The notes under the pieces were generated by a model. The model made no database searches. It was not told where the DNA came from and saw only the letters and a program-made list of their open reading frames with translations. Positions 34,047 to 42,143 of a stretch of DNA of 64,000 nt are shown piece by piece; positions within the stretch are counted from its first letter, which is position 1; each line of letters starts with the position of its first letter. A program made the translations under genes and the position numbers. Source of the DNA: Stutzerimonas stutzeri (GTDB lineage Bacteria > Pseudomonadota > Gammaproteobacteria > Pseudomonadales > Pseudomonadaceae); NCBI RefSeq assembly GCF_009789555.1, contig NZ_CP046902.1:2992001-3056000 (forward strand), in the 5' to 3' direction.

Positions 34047-34913
34047 TCAGTACGACTGACTCGCCAGGCCGACATGCCCATTGCTCAGCACCACAACGTC
34101 TCGCTCAACCGCGCGAGCCCGAAAGGAGCCGTCGTTCCACATCTCGGTTCGGATCGTTTCGCCTGGAAAAACCGGCGCTGAAAAACGCACGGTCAACGAA
34201 CGTATGCGGGCGGATTGATAACTGGCCAGTTCGCTCAGCAGGGCATGAAACGCCACGCCCAACGTGCACAGTCCATGAAGGATTGGCCGTTGAAAGCCGC
34301 CTTTCAAAGCGAAGTCAGGGTCGGCATGCAACGGGTTGTCGTCGCCATTGAGGCGGTAGTAGAGCGCCTGCTCTGGCCGGGTAGCCAAATCGACCGAACG
34401 ATCCGGCTCGCGCTCGGGGAGCACATGGGCTGTCGGCACCGGGCCACTGAGCGTGCCGCAACCGCCATCGCCACGTAAAAAGGTAGTGCTCGACGTTACG
34501 GCTATCAACTCGTCGCGCACCGGGTCGATGAGCTCCTTGTCGCTGTAGAGCAATGCGCCCTTGCCTGGGCCCTTGTCGACGATTCCGGTAACCCTTGTAC
34601 GTCCGATCACTTCACCTTCCGTTGGCAGCTGGCGATGCCACTCGACACGTTGCTCCCCAAGTACCAGGCGTGTCGCATCAACGCCGGTGTCGGGCTTGCC
34701 AAGCCAGAAGCCCGGATAAGCCGCGACGACGGCCATTAACGGAAGTGCCTGAAAACCCGGACGATTGAAATCCACGAAGTCCAGCGACTGGCGATCCAAC
34801 GGGTCGATACCAAGCCCTACCGAAAGCGCGTACAACGCCGTGCTGTGACGGTCCAGATGATGTCTAACGTCTGGAATCGGGTAGCGCAGGAGCCGTTCAA
34901 GATCTAGCGGCAT
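34047..34913 (-). CDS. MaoC-family (R)-specific enoyl-CoA hydratase, double hotdog
   Basis: 288 residues from the ATG at 34913 (CGGAGG box), overlapping the stop of the acyl-CoA synthetase by 17 bases. The N-terminal half is a degenerate hotdog with HSTALYALSVGLG. The C-terminal half carries the hydratase-2 motif NPLHADPDFALKGGFQRPIL followed by HG, with the catalytic Asp/His in DxxPxH form (DDNPLH). The layout equals the dehydratase part of peroxisomal MFE-2 and of steroid side-chain hydratases. It likely forms a (3R)-hydroxyacyl-CoA for the SDR at 29511. Family assignment firm, substrate unknown. Confidence 0.9.
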   Translation of the reverse strand: MPLDLERLLRYPIPDVRHHLDRHSTALYALSVGLGIDPLDRQSLDFVDFNRPGFQALPLMAVVAAYPGFWLGKPDTGVDATRLVLGEQRVEWHRQLPTEGEVIGRTRVTGIVDKGPGKGALLYSDKELIDPVRDELIAVTSSTTFLRGDGGCGTLSGPVPTAHVLPEREPDRSVDLATRPEQALYYRLNGDDNPLHADPDFALKGGFQRPILHGLCTLGVAFHALLSELASYQSARIRSLTVRFSAPVFPGETIRTEMWNDGSFRARAVERDVVVLSNGHVGLASQSY

Positions 34914-37035
34914 CGGCCACCTCCGTGGTCTCAATCACGGCGTCCGCAGCAAACGCGCCCTGGCCTGTCGGCAGCGCGAAGACCGGGTTCAGATCGACTG
35001 ACTGCAGGCGGACACCAGCACGACAGGCGAAGATCGACAGCTCAGACAGCATTTTGGCCAACGCGTCGATATCAACAGGCGCCCTGCCCCGGGCACCCAG
35101 TAGCAACGGCGCTCCCTTGATGGACAAGATGAGTTCACGAGCGCCTGCTAGGTCGAACGGGCATCGACGAAACGCCAAGTCCTTGAGAACTTCTACAAAA
35201 ATCCCGCCAAGACCAAACACGGCGACGGGTCCAAAAAGAGGGTCTCGTTTGATGCCCATGAAACACTCGACGCCGGATATCTGGCGAGCCACCAGCACCC
35301 CATCCAGCCTGGCATCAGGCGCCCGCTCCCGACCACGGGCCATCAGGGTTTCAAAGCCATCGCGTACCGCGGCTGCCCCCATGACATTCAGCAGCACGCC
35401 ACCAATCTCTGATTTGTGCGGAATATCGGCGGAAGCAATCTTCATAACAATGGGAAAACCGATTTCAGCGGCGTAGCGCTCGGCTTGGCCGGCGTCGCTG
35501 ACTACACGCTCCGGTACGGAAGCGATGCCGAAATCGCTGAGAAGGGTCTTGGCGCAAGCCTCGCTTATCGCGCCGTTGGGCAGTTCGATAGGCTCGAAGG
35601 TTTGCGGCTCCGGCAACGGTCGGGCAAATGCATCGCCAAGGCGCCCCATCGCAGCGATCGCAGTGACCGCCTCGGTAGGGTCTTCGAACAACACGAAGCC
35701 TGCTTCCTCGTAGGGGGCGACTTGATCCTCATCCCCGATGAGCGAGATAACGAACAAGCGCTCCGGGTGCGCTTGTTTGACGGTTTTGAACGCCTCGCAC
35801 AGTCGCGGCGCGATCGATGGAACAGTGCCGGCCTGGCTGAAAAACGCGAGCACCGACGCGTAGCCGCCGTCCGTGATCAAGCTTTCGGTAAACCGGCTCG
35901 CCAGCGCCAGATCATTCAGCACATGAGCGGTGAAATCCACAGGATTGATCGGTGAACTGAAAGGCAGAAGCTCTTTGAGCCTGGCCTGCGACGCTTCGGG
36001 CATCGATGGCATGGGCAGCCCGATATCCTCGGCGGCATCACTGACGATAATGCCGGCTCCGCCACTGATCGTGACCATTCCGAGGCTGTTGTTCACCGGA
36101 TAGATCCGGCGTGTCGCCGCATAAGCGATATTCAGCAGTTCGGCACTGCTGTTGGTTCTTATAACCGCATAGTCGGCCAGGATGGCGTCAAAGACCTTGT
36201 CATCACCTACAAGCGCCGCGGTATGCGAAAGCGCAGCTCTTTGCCCCAGCGAGCTTCGTCCTACCTTCTGCAAAATGATCGGCTTGCGGGCCCGATGCGC
36301 CACTTCCAGCGCAGCGATAAAACTGTCTACATCTCGCACCGACTCGGCATAAGCTGTGACGACATCTATGTCTGGGTTCTCCACGAGCCAGCCAATCGAT
36401 TCGCCCAGGGTAATGTCGCACTCATTGCCGGTGGCGACCATGATGGGCGTGCCGAGCCCGCGCGCCCGGGCCAATCCGAGCAGATGCGCGCCGTAAGCCC
36501 CCGACTGTGAGGCAATGCCGATGCGGCCCGGCAGCGGGAAGCCACGCTCGAGGCCGGATGCGAACGTACCGTAATATCCATGGTTCGCGTTGAATACGCC
36601 GGCCGTGTTGGGCCCGAGCAAACGCATGTTCCAACGACGGGCCGCGTCAACCAGCGCCGCTTGCAGCTCGACCCCCTCCCCCCCGACTTCGCTGAACCCC
36701 GAGGAGAAAATCAGTGCGCTGCGCGCTCCTTTCGCCCCTAACGCCTCGATGGTCGCAAGCACCTGCGCAGCCGGCACCGCCACAATCGCCGTATCCGGTG
36801 CCTCTGGCAGGTCATCGACATGCCCGAATGCGGGGATGCCCTGCACCTGCTCGCGTTTGGGATTGACGGGCATCAGCCGCCCGCTGAACCCTTGACGCAA
36901 CATGTAGGAAACGGGCCGCCCGCCGATTCGCGTAGGATCGGTCGATGCGCCAACCACGGCCACCGAGCGAGGCTGTAGTAGCGACGTCAGGCTATCGAAG
37001 CGCATCCCGGACGCTTGGTTCTTGCTCTCTTGCAT
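34897..37035 (-). CDS. ADP-forming acetate-CoA ligase family acyl-CoA synthetase
   Basis: 712-residue fused alpha-beta enzyme of the ADP-forming acyl-CoA synthetase/Pat-like family. The order is: CoA-binding Rossmann domain (PRSVAVVGASTDPTRIGGRPV, near residues 22-42), succinyl-CoA-synthetase-like ligase domain (GRIGIASQSGAYGAH, active-site histidine in ALSHTAALVGDD), then an ATP-grasp domain (FPIVMKIASADIPHKSEIGGV, FGLGGIFVEVLKD). It should activate a free carboxylic acid with ATP and CoA, giving ADP and phosphate. In the operon it is the only candidate to make the starting acyl-CoA after TRAP import. The ribosome site is modest (AAAGG); an internal start near residue 11 is possible. Confidence 0.9.
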   Translation of the reverse strand: MQESKNQASGMRFDSLTSLLQPRSVAVVGASTDPTRIGGRPVSYMLRQGFSGRLMPVNPKREQVQGIPAFGHVDDLPEAPDTAIVAVPAAQVLATIEALGAKGARSALIFSSGFSEVGGEGVELQAALVDAARRWNMRLLGPNTAGVFNANHGYYGTFASGLERGFPLPGRIGIASQSGAYGAHLLGLARARGLGTPIMVATGNECDITLGESIGWLVENPDIDVVTAYAESVRDVDSFIAALEVAHRARKPIILQKVGRSSLGQRAALSHTAALVGDDKVFDAILADYAVIRTNSSAELLNIAYAATRRIYPVNNSLGMVTISGGAGIIVSDAAEDIGLPMPSMPEASQARLKELLPFSSPINPVDFTAHVLNDLALASRFTESLITDGGYASVLAFFSQAGTVPSIAPRLCEAFKTVKQAHPERLFVISLIGDEDQVAPYEEAGFVLFEDPTEAVTAIAAMGRLGDAFARPLPEPQTFEPIELPNGAISEACAKTLLSDFGIASVPERVVSDAGQAERYAAEIGFPIVMKIASADIPHKSEIGGVLLNVMGAAAVRDGFETLMARGRERAPDARLDGVLVARQISGVECFMGIKRDPLFGPVAVFGLGGIFVEVLKDLAFRRCPFDLAGARELILSIKGAPLLLGARGRAPVDIDALAKMLSELSIFACRAGVRLQSVDLNPVFALPTGQGAFAADAVIETTEVADAARS

Positions 37036-37064
37036 TGCCTTTCACGCCTTTGCTGAGTGTGGAG

Positions 37065-38213
37065 TTAAAGCGCCGCGGCGCTTCCGAGAACGGCTGTTAC
37101 CTGGCTGGATAACGTTCCGCCATTTCCGTGCAGCAAGGCGATGTCAGCCTTGTCCAGCTGTCTGGCCCCTGCCTGCCGACGGATCTGCCTGACCGCCTCG
37201 ATAATCAGGAACATTCCATACATGCCGGGATGGACACACGACAGGCCACCGCCATTGGTATTCACGGCCAGCTCCCCGCCCGGTGCGATGCGTCCTCCGC
37301 GGACGAACTCACGCGCCTCGCCTTTGGGGCAGAAGCCGAGGTCTTCCAGAAACAGCAACGTATTAAGGGTGAACGCGTCGTAGAGCATCACCAGATCAAT
37401 GTCGGCATGCGCTACGTTCGCGGCAGCCATTGCCCGGGGACCGCTCTCCGAAGCAGCAGTCACGGTCAGATCCGGCATCGCCACGATCGACCGGTGCCAT
37501 TGGGCACCTGCCGCCCCCATGAAATAGACCGGTGACTGCGGGAGATCCCGCGCTCGATCGGCGCGCACCATTACGCAGGCGCCGCCTCCGTCGGTGACCA
37601 GGCAACAGTCGGCTGCGCTGAGTGGGTCGCTGATCATTCGAGAGCTGAGCACGTCTTCGATGCTCAGCGGGCCCTGCGCAAATGCTTCCGGATTCAGATT
37701 GGCCCAGCCACGCGCCGCCACGGCAACCTCGGCAAGGTCTTCACGGGTGACGCCGTACTGGTGCATGTAACGGCTGGCCGCCAAGGCATAGGCGGTGATC
37801 GGATGGCGAGGCTTGTAAGGCGTCTCGTGCCACTGCGGCTCGCTCATCGACACCAGGCGCCCGCCAGCGGTCCGCTGGTTCGAGCCGTAACAGATCAGCG
37901 CGGCGTTGCAGAGTCCGGCCTCTAGCGCCAGCGTGGCTTGAAGGAGATGCATCTCAAAGCTCGACCCTCCTACGTTCGTGCCATCGAAGAAGGAAGGGCG
38001 GATGCCGAGATACTCCGCCACCGACAGCGTCGGGAAGGCATGCGAGCTCGTCGCAGCGAAGATCCCGTCAATGTCGCCAAGACTCAGCCCGGCATCGGCG
38101 ATGGCCGCTAACGACGCCTGGCCAAGTAACTCGATTGCCGAGAACCCCGGCGCAGCCCCGATTCCAGCGGAGCCAATTCCAACGATGGCGGTTTTACCGC
38201 GAAGTGTGCTCAT
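37065..38213 (-). CDS. Thiolase-fold lipid-transfer-type protein lacking the nucleophilic cysteine (Ltp2-like)
   Basis: 382-residue thiolase-superfamily protein of the SCP-x/Ltp branch. Where thiolases have NxxCASG the sequence reads NVGGSSFEMHL, so the nucleophilic cysteine is missing. The C-terminal cysteine motif is replaced by LHGNGGTLSSQVTAV. The histidine region NTNGGGLSCVHPGMYG is kept. This pattern is that of Ltp2-type aldolases and of thiolases that work with a DUF35 partner, and a DUF35 gene overlaps its start by 4 bases (ATGA). I infer carbon-carbon cleavage of a beta-hydroxyacyl-CoA (retro-aldol) or a DUF35-dependent thiolysis, not ordinary beta-ketothiolysis. Confidence 0.85.
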   Translation of the reverse strand: MSTLRGKTAIVGIGSAGIGAAPGFSAIELLGQASLAAIADAGLSLGDIDGIFAATSSHAFPTLSVAEYLGIRPSFFDGTNVGGSSFEMHLLQATLALEAGLCNAALICYGSNQRTAGGRLVSMSEPQWHETPYKPRHPITAYALAASRYMHQYGVTREDLAEVAVAARGWANLNPEAFAQGPLSIEDVLSSRMISDPLSAADCCLVTDGGGACVMVRADRARDLPQSPVYFMGAAGAQWHRSIVAMPDLTVTAASESGPRAMAAANVAHADIDLVMLYDAFTLNTLLFLEDLGFCPKGEAREFVRGGRIAPGGELAVNTNGGGLSCVHPGMYGMFLIIEAVRQIRRQAGARQLDKADIALLHGNGGTLSSQVTAVLGSAAAL

Positions 38214-38599
38214 GCCGTTTCCCCCGCTAGCGGTCGGAAAACGACAGCCGGAGCGTCGTCGAGGATCATAATTTCAGCCTTCACGCGAGTACCGATTGGC
38301 GCGGACTCGCAGCCTTCAAGCCGCGTCATCATCCGCACGCCTTCATCAAGAGTTACCAGCGCAACGTTATGATTGCCCTGGCGTGATCGGTTCACGGTAA
38401 TCGCATAAACCGTACCCAGACCGCTGGCCTCCACCCATTCGAGATCGGTCTCACCGGTAACGGGTATTGCCACGCGCGGATAGAACACGTACTTACCGCT
38501 AGAACGACTGCGCTGAAGCATGAATCGGCCCTCAGCGAGAAAGGATAGATAGCGTGCTTCGGGGCCAACTTCGCCGGAAGCTGTGAGCGGACCTATCAT
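38210..38599 (-). CDS. OB-fold DUF35 protein, zinc-ribbon cysteines absent
   Basis: 129 residues from the ATG at 38599 (GGAGG box); the reading to 38698 would cross the promoter. DUF35 proteins have an N-terminal helix, a rubredoxin-like zinc ribbon and an acyl-CoA-binding OB fold. Here the helix (ARYLSFLAEGRFMLQRSRSSG) and the YVFYPR turn are present, but the ribbon cysteines are replaced (RSRSSGKYVFYPR), and the OB fold follows (GLGTVYAITVNRSRQG, HNVALVTLDEGVRMMTRLEG). It is the first gene of the long operon and is translationally coupled to the thiolase-fold protein, with which it probably forms a complex, as ChsH2-Ltp2 or BbsA-BbsB do. Confidence 0.85.
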   Translation of the reverse strand: MIGPLTASGEVGPEARYLSFLAEGRFMLQRSRSSGKYVFYPRVAIPVTGETDLEWVEASGLGTVYAITVNRSRQGNHNVALVTLDEGVRMMTRLEGCESAPIGTRVKAEIMILDDAPAVVFRPLAGETA

Positions 38600-38696
38600 G
38601 GCCGTCCTCCAGATTGTTGTTATTCGGAGCGATGCCCCTACTATGTCGCCGTGAAAAATCCAAGGCGCCGTATGCAAGACTCGAAATTCAGCATAC

Positions 38697-38731
38697 ATTC
38701 CGAATACTGAATGTCAATCCGAATAGTGAAT
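38697..38731. promoter_or_regulatory. Tandem 16-bp operator-like repeats upstream of the IclR gene
   Basis: ATTCCGAATACTGAAT (38697-38712) and AATCCGAATAGTGAAT (38716-38731) are 19 bp apart start to start. Close copies recur at 39537-39552 and 39658-39673. The outer ATTC/GAAT are inverted. They cover the space between the divergent DUF35 operon and the IclR gene, so they are probable binding sites for that regulator. Confidence 0.6.
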
Positions 38732-39547
38732 ATGGAAACAGTAGATAGCGATACTCAAAAAAACCGCCCCGGCAGCAAGGACGTAGGCGCCGTCGTCAAT
38801 GCAATCCAGATCCTGCGCCATCTCGCCCACAGCGCCGATGCTGAGGGGGTCGCGACAATCGCTCGCGCAACTGGGATCAGCGCAAGCACCACGTTCAACA
38901 TCCTGCGAACGCTGACGAACGAACAATTGGTGTCTTTTGACGGGACCAATAAGTCCTACCGACTAGGACTTGGCCTCTCGGAGCTAGCGGTTAGCTTCAT
39001 CGGCTATAGCTATACCGACCTGATTCAGCCCGAACTCGAGCGCCTGAGCCTGAATCATCGAATCCTTGTGGTCCTCTGGCAGGTGACCGGGGATAACCAC
39101 ATCATGGCCATGTCGCGTGCGATACCAAACTCAGCGCATGTTGATGTTCGGCTGAACTCGCGGCTACCGGAACTCATCGGCGCCGGCGGCCGCTGCATCG
39201 CGGGTTTACGAAATCTCCCGAAAGACGAGCTCCGCCGGCGATTCGCACGCCTGCACTGGGAGAACCCACCTCCGTTCGCAACCTATGCCAAAGATGCTAG
39301 GACGTCGCTCGATACCGGCTGGGCCATCGACGAGGGCAATCTCTATAGAGGGGTGAGCCTGGTGGCCAGCGCGATTGCCGACCAACACGACCAGCCCCGT
39401 TTTGTGATTTCAGGCATTGGGATCGAGGCGCAGCACACGCGAGCGGAACTGGAAATTATGGGGGAAGCCCTGAATCAAACCGCACGCTTTATCAGCAGAG
39501 CACTGTTCCCTAGCAAACCTGCGAAGCGTGAACAGTATTCCGAATGA
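38732..39547 (+). CDS. IclR-family regulator of the block C catabolic operon
   Basis: About 271 residues. The winged helix is GAVVNAIQILRHLAHS, GVATIARATGISASTTFNILRTLTNEQLVSF; the effector domain follows from about residue 90 (SFIGYSYTDLIQPELERLSL), with RCIAGL and SLVASAIADQ blocks of the family. The gene is divergent from the DUF35/thiolase operon, 132 bases away. I prefer the ATG at 38732 because an earlier ATG at 38711 falls inside a repeated operator-like element; neither has a clear ribosome site. Presumably a repressor or activator of the block C operon and of itself, responding to the pathway acid or its CoA ester. Confidence 0.87.
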   Translation: METVDSDTQKNRPGSKDVGAVVNAIQILRHLAHSADAEGVATIARATGISASTTFNILRTLTNEQLVSFDGTNKSYRLGLGLSELAVSFIGYSYTDLIQPELERLSLNHRILVVLWQVTGDNHIMAMSRAIPNSAHVDVRLNSRLPELIGAGGRCIAGLRNLPKDELRRRFARLHWENPPPFATYAKDARTSLDTGWAIDEGNLYRGVSLVASAIADQHDQPRFVISGIGIEAQHTRAELEIMGEALNQTARFISRALFPSKPAKREQYSE

Positions 39548-39552
39548 TGAAT
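39537..39552. promoter_or_regulatory. Operator-like 16-mer, copy 3
   Basis: ATTCCGAATGATGAAT overlaps the stop codon of the IclR gene. Matches 13 of 16 bases of the copy at 38697. Confidence 0.4.
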
Positions 39553-39657
39553 AGCATTCCGCAGCCGATCATCAATCAGACCGGAGCTTGGAACTGACTC
39601 AGTAAATCAATCGACAGGCACCTACCAAGCCCCACAATCGGAAGGCGGCCCCGATCC

Positions 39658-39673
39658 GTTGCGAATGATGAAT
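39658..39673. promoter_or_regulatory. Operator-like 16-mer, copy 4
   Basis: GTTGCGAATGATGAAT shares the 12 bases CGAATGATGAAT with copy 3. It lies in the otherwise gene-poor 39548-40091 stretch, 43 bases ahead of a small open frame with a ribosome site. Confidence 0.4.
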
Positions 39674-39715
39674 TCGTTTACAGTGCGTACCGCATTATGA
39701 CAGGAGTGAACTCAG

Positions 39716-39850
39716 ATGCTCCCAAGTGCTGGCCGATCATCTGTGACAAACGCATACCAGCCGAGCCGCCACTCAATCATTACCGTCGCAAACCCCGCTT
39801 GCTACGTCGGCGAGCTAATGCTTACGAGCGGTCGCTATAGCGGCCAGTAA
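39716..39850 (+). CDS. Small hypothetical protein (44 residues), doubtful
   Basis: ATG at 39716 preceded by AGGAG at a 9-base distance and ended by TAA. The product MLPSAGRSSVTNAY... is polar, shows no signal peptide or membrane segment, and matches nothing I know. It follows operator-like copy 4. It could equally be the 5' end of a gene whose remainder has been deleted. Confidence 0.2.
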   Translation: MLPSAGRSSVTNAYQPSRHSIITVANPACYVGELMLTSGRYSGQ

Positions 39851-40091
39851 CGAATGCAAGATGACTCGCCAGCTTTCAGGTGTCGTCATAACGTTACCCT
39901 CACTACAGAAACTTAAGCATGGCAGCTCCTCTTGGGGCTGCTCACTACCTCTGCCGCGCCGCTACTGGCTGGACCTTAATACGCAAGGACGTTTGGGCCG
40001 TTGGAAACACGCAGCCCATGATGGCGCCTATGGTAGTAGCCAACATATACACGTCAGCACAGGCTGATAGGCGCGCGGTTGCTTTTTGACC
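39851..40091. other. Intergenic remainder before the LysR gene
   Basis: Convergent gap between the IclR gene and the LysR gene at 40092-40991. It contains short frames (one reading MAAPLGAAHYLCRAATGW on the plus strand) without ribosome sites or recognisable similarity; it looks like decayed coding DNA. Confidence 0.4.
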
Positions 40092-40991
40092 TCAGCCGGA
40101 TGCCAACCGCGCCGCAATGAAGTCCACGAAGGCCTTGATCTTCGGCAGCGGTTGACGACTAGAGGGCCACAGAATGCTGAGCGTACGTCGGTCCTGGATA
40201 TAGCTATCCAACAACGGGACCAAACGTTGTTGCTCGATGGCCTCAGCCACGATGAAGTCCGGCAGGCACGCAATGCCCTGCCCGGCTTCAGCCATCGCCA
40301 GCAGGGGGTCCACCGCATTGGTGACGGCGGTCTGCGGGAGATCCAGGTTCAGGTATTTGTCGTCGACGAACAGTGGCCATGCGTCCAGCTTGCCGCTAGA
40401 CGGGTAGCGGTAGTGAAGGCAGGCGTGCGCTGCCAGGTCCGCAGGAACCGTGGGCGTGCCACGATGCTCGAGATAGTTCGGCGTGGCGACCAGCCGGTGG
40501 CTGAAGCCATTGAGCCTGCGCATCATCAAGCGTGAGTCCTGAACTTCGCCGATGCGCATCACTGCATCGAAGCCTTCTTCGATCACATTTACCAGGCGGT
40601 CGCTGAAATCCAACTCCAGCTCTACCGCGGGATACGCCTGTTGGAAGGCTATGAGATGCGGCATCAAGCGCATGCCTAGTTGCGGCAAGCTGATGCGTAG
40701 CTTGCCCTGTGGATTGCCGGCTGCTTGTGTCAGTTCGCGCTCCGCCACTTCTAACTCGGCAAAGATGCGGTGACAGCGCTCCAGGAATAACGCGCCCTCG
40801 GCGGTAAGGGTGATTGCCCGAGTTGAGCGATGGAAAAGCCGCACCCCAAGGCGCTCCTCAAGACGGGTTACGGCCTTTCCGATTGCCGATGAAGACACCT
40901 CCAAGCGTCGCCCCGCCTCGGTGAAGCTGCGCGCATCGGCGGCGTGAACAAAAGCGGACAGCGCACCAAGCTGGTCCATTTTGGCACTCAT
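40092..40991 (-). CDS. LysR-family transcriptional regulator
   Basis: 299 residues. The N-terminal helix-turn-helix reads LGALSAFVHAADARSFTEAGRRLEVSSSAIGKAVTRLEERLGVRLFHRSTR. The effector-binding domain begins near residue 92 (GKLRISLPQLGMRLMPHLIAFQQAYP), with GQGIACLPDFIVAEAI typical of the CrgA-like subfamily. It is divergent from the luciferase-like/isomerase operon that starts at 41126, across a 134-base AT-rich spacer, and so is its probable regulator. A second ATG 12 bases in (MDQLGAL) is an alternative start. Confidence 0.9.
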   Translation of the reverse strand: MSAKMDQLGALSAFVHAADARSFTEAGRRLEVSSSAIGKAVTRLEERLGVRLFHRSTRAITLTAEGALFLERCHRIFAELEVAERELTQAAGNPQGKLRISLPQLGMRLMPHLIAFQQAYPAVELELDFSDRLVNVIEEGFDAVMRIGEVQDSRLMMRRLNGFSHRLVATPNYLEHRGTPTVPADLAAHACLHYRYPSSGKLDAWPLFVDDKYLNLDLPQTAVTNAVDPLLAMAEAGQGIACLPDFIVAEAIEQQRLVPLLDSYIQDRRTLSILWPSSRQPLPKIKAFVDFIAARLASG

Positions 40992-41125
40992 GGATTACAT
41001 CCTTCTGCTCCTTAATGTTCGGAATTCTAGCTTATTTTTCTTTTGTTTCCGGACGCCTATAGTCCCCGGCATCCCGATCCGCGGCCGCATTGCCGTGGGT
41101 CGCTCGTTCTTTTTGCGAGGTCTTC

Positions 41126-42142
41126 ATGCCGCCCACCGCCTCCTATCCAGCATTACCCAAGGAGCTTGCCGATCACCGCGGGTATGCCCGCGTGTTCCAA
41201 CCTGGGCATCTCACTTTCGGTTTTATCGCACCAGTGGAAAGCTACCCCGACAGCCCCGGCCCCACCCTGGCGAACCATGGCACCGTGGCGCGCAAAGTCG
41301 ACCAGGCCGGCTTTTCGGCCATCTGGCTGCGGGACGTGCCGTTCTACGATCCCAACTTCGGTGACGTCGGCCAGATAATCGACCCTATGGTGTACGCCGG
41401 TTACCTGGCCGCCATCACGGAAAACATCGCCATCGGCACCGCCGGCATCGTTCTTCCGCTGCGCGACCCTTTGATTGTCGCCAAGCAAGCCGCCAGCGTG
41501 GACCAGTTACTGGGTGGCCGTTTCATTCTCGGCCTGGCCACCGGCGATCGACCGATCGAATACCCGGCATTCGGCAGTGACTTCGATAACCGCGCCGAGC
41601 GCTTCCGCGATGCCCTGGCGGTGGTGCGTGCCGCCACCGAGCGCGCCTGGCCCGTTCATGGCTCGGCCTACTACGGTGAACTGACCGGCAACCTGGATCT
41701 GGTACCGAAGCCAGCGGCACCGCGCCTGCCGACGGTGGTTGTGGGCATGGCGGGCCAGACCATGGATTGGATCGCACAGAACACCGACGGCGTGCTGTGG
41801 TACCTCACCGATCCGGCGAAGATTCCCGACATCGTCAACCGCTGGCACCTGGCAAGCCAGGGGCAACCCTTCAAGCCCTACGGCTACGGCACCTTCTTCG
41901 ATCTGGACGCCGACCCTGACCTACGCCTGCAACCCGGCCGCGTGATGCGAGCCGGGCGCAACACCCTGATCGACCTGTGGCGTCGCCAGCAGGATCAGGG
42001 CGTCGCGCATGTAGCCTTGAACTTCAAGCCGCAGCGCCGCCCCGCCTCAGAGGTCATCGACGAGATGGGCGAGTACATCCTGCCGCATTTCCCCAGCCTG
42101 GCGCCGTCCCTGACGCCCCCATCCGCACAACGGAGTCGTTGA
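41126..42142 (+). CDS. LLM-class flavin-dependent oxidoreductase (TIGR03571-like)
   Basis: Luciferase-like F420/FMN TIM-barrel monooxygenase, 338 residues from the ATG at 41126 with a GAGG box. Recognisable parts: AGFSAIWLRDVPFYDPNFGDVGQIIDP, IGTAGIVLPLRDPLIVAKQAASVDQLLGGRFILGLATGDRP, and a C-terminal segment near VIDEMGEYILP. The GDRP/EYPAFG region and the AIWLRDVPFY motif are those of the 'BA3436-type' group, for which no reaction is established to my knowledge. It opens an operon with two isomerase-like proteins and a second luciferase-like enzyme, under a divergent LysR. It may oxidise a small sulfur- or nitrogen-containing compound or an aldehyde; unknown. Confidence 0.85.
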   Translation: MPPTASYPALPKELADHRGYARVFQPGHLTFGFIAPVESYPDSPGPTLANHGTVARKVDQAGFSAIWLRDVPFYDPNFGDVGQIIDPMVYAGYLAAITENIAIGTAGIVLPLRDPLIVAKQAASVDQLLGGRFILGLATGDRPIEYPAFGSDFDNRAERFRDALAVVRAATERAWPVHGSAYYGELTGNLDLVPKPAAPRLPTVVVGMAGQTMDWIAQNTDGVLWYLTDPAKIPDIVNRWHLASQGQPFKPYGYGTFFDLDADPDLRLQPGRVMRAGRNTLIDLWRRQQDQGVAHVALNFKPQRRPASEVIDEMGEYILPHFPSLAPSLTPPSAQRSR

Positions 42143-42143
42143 C

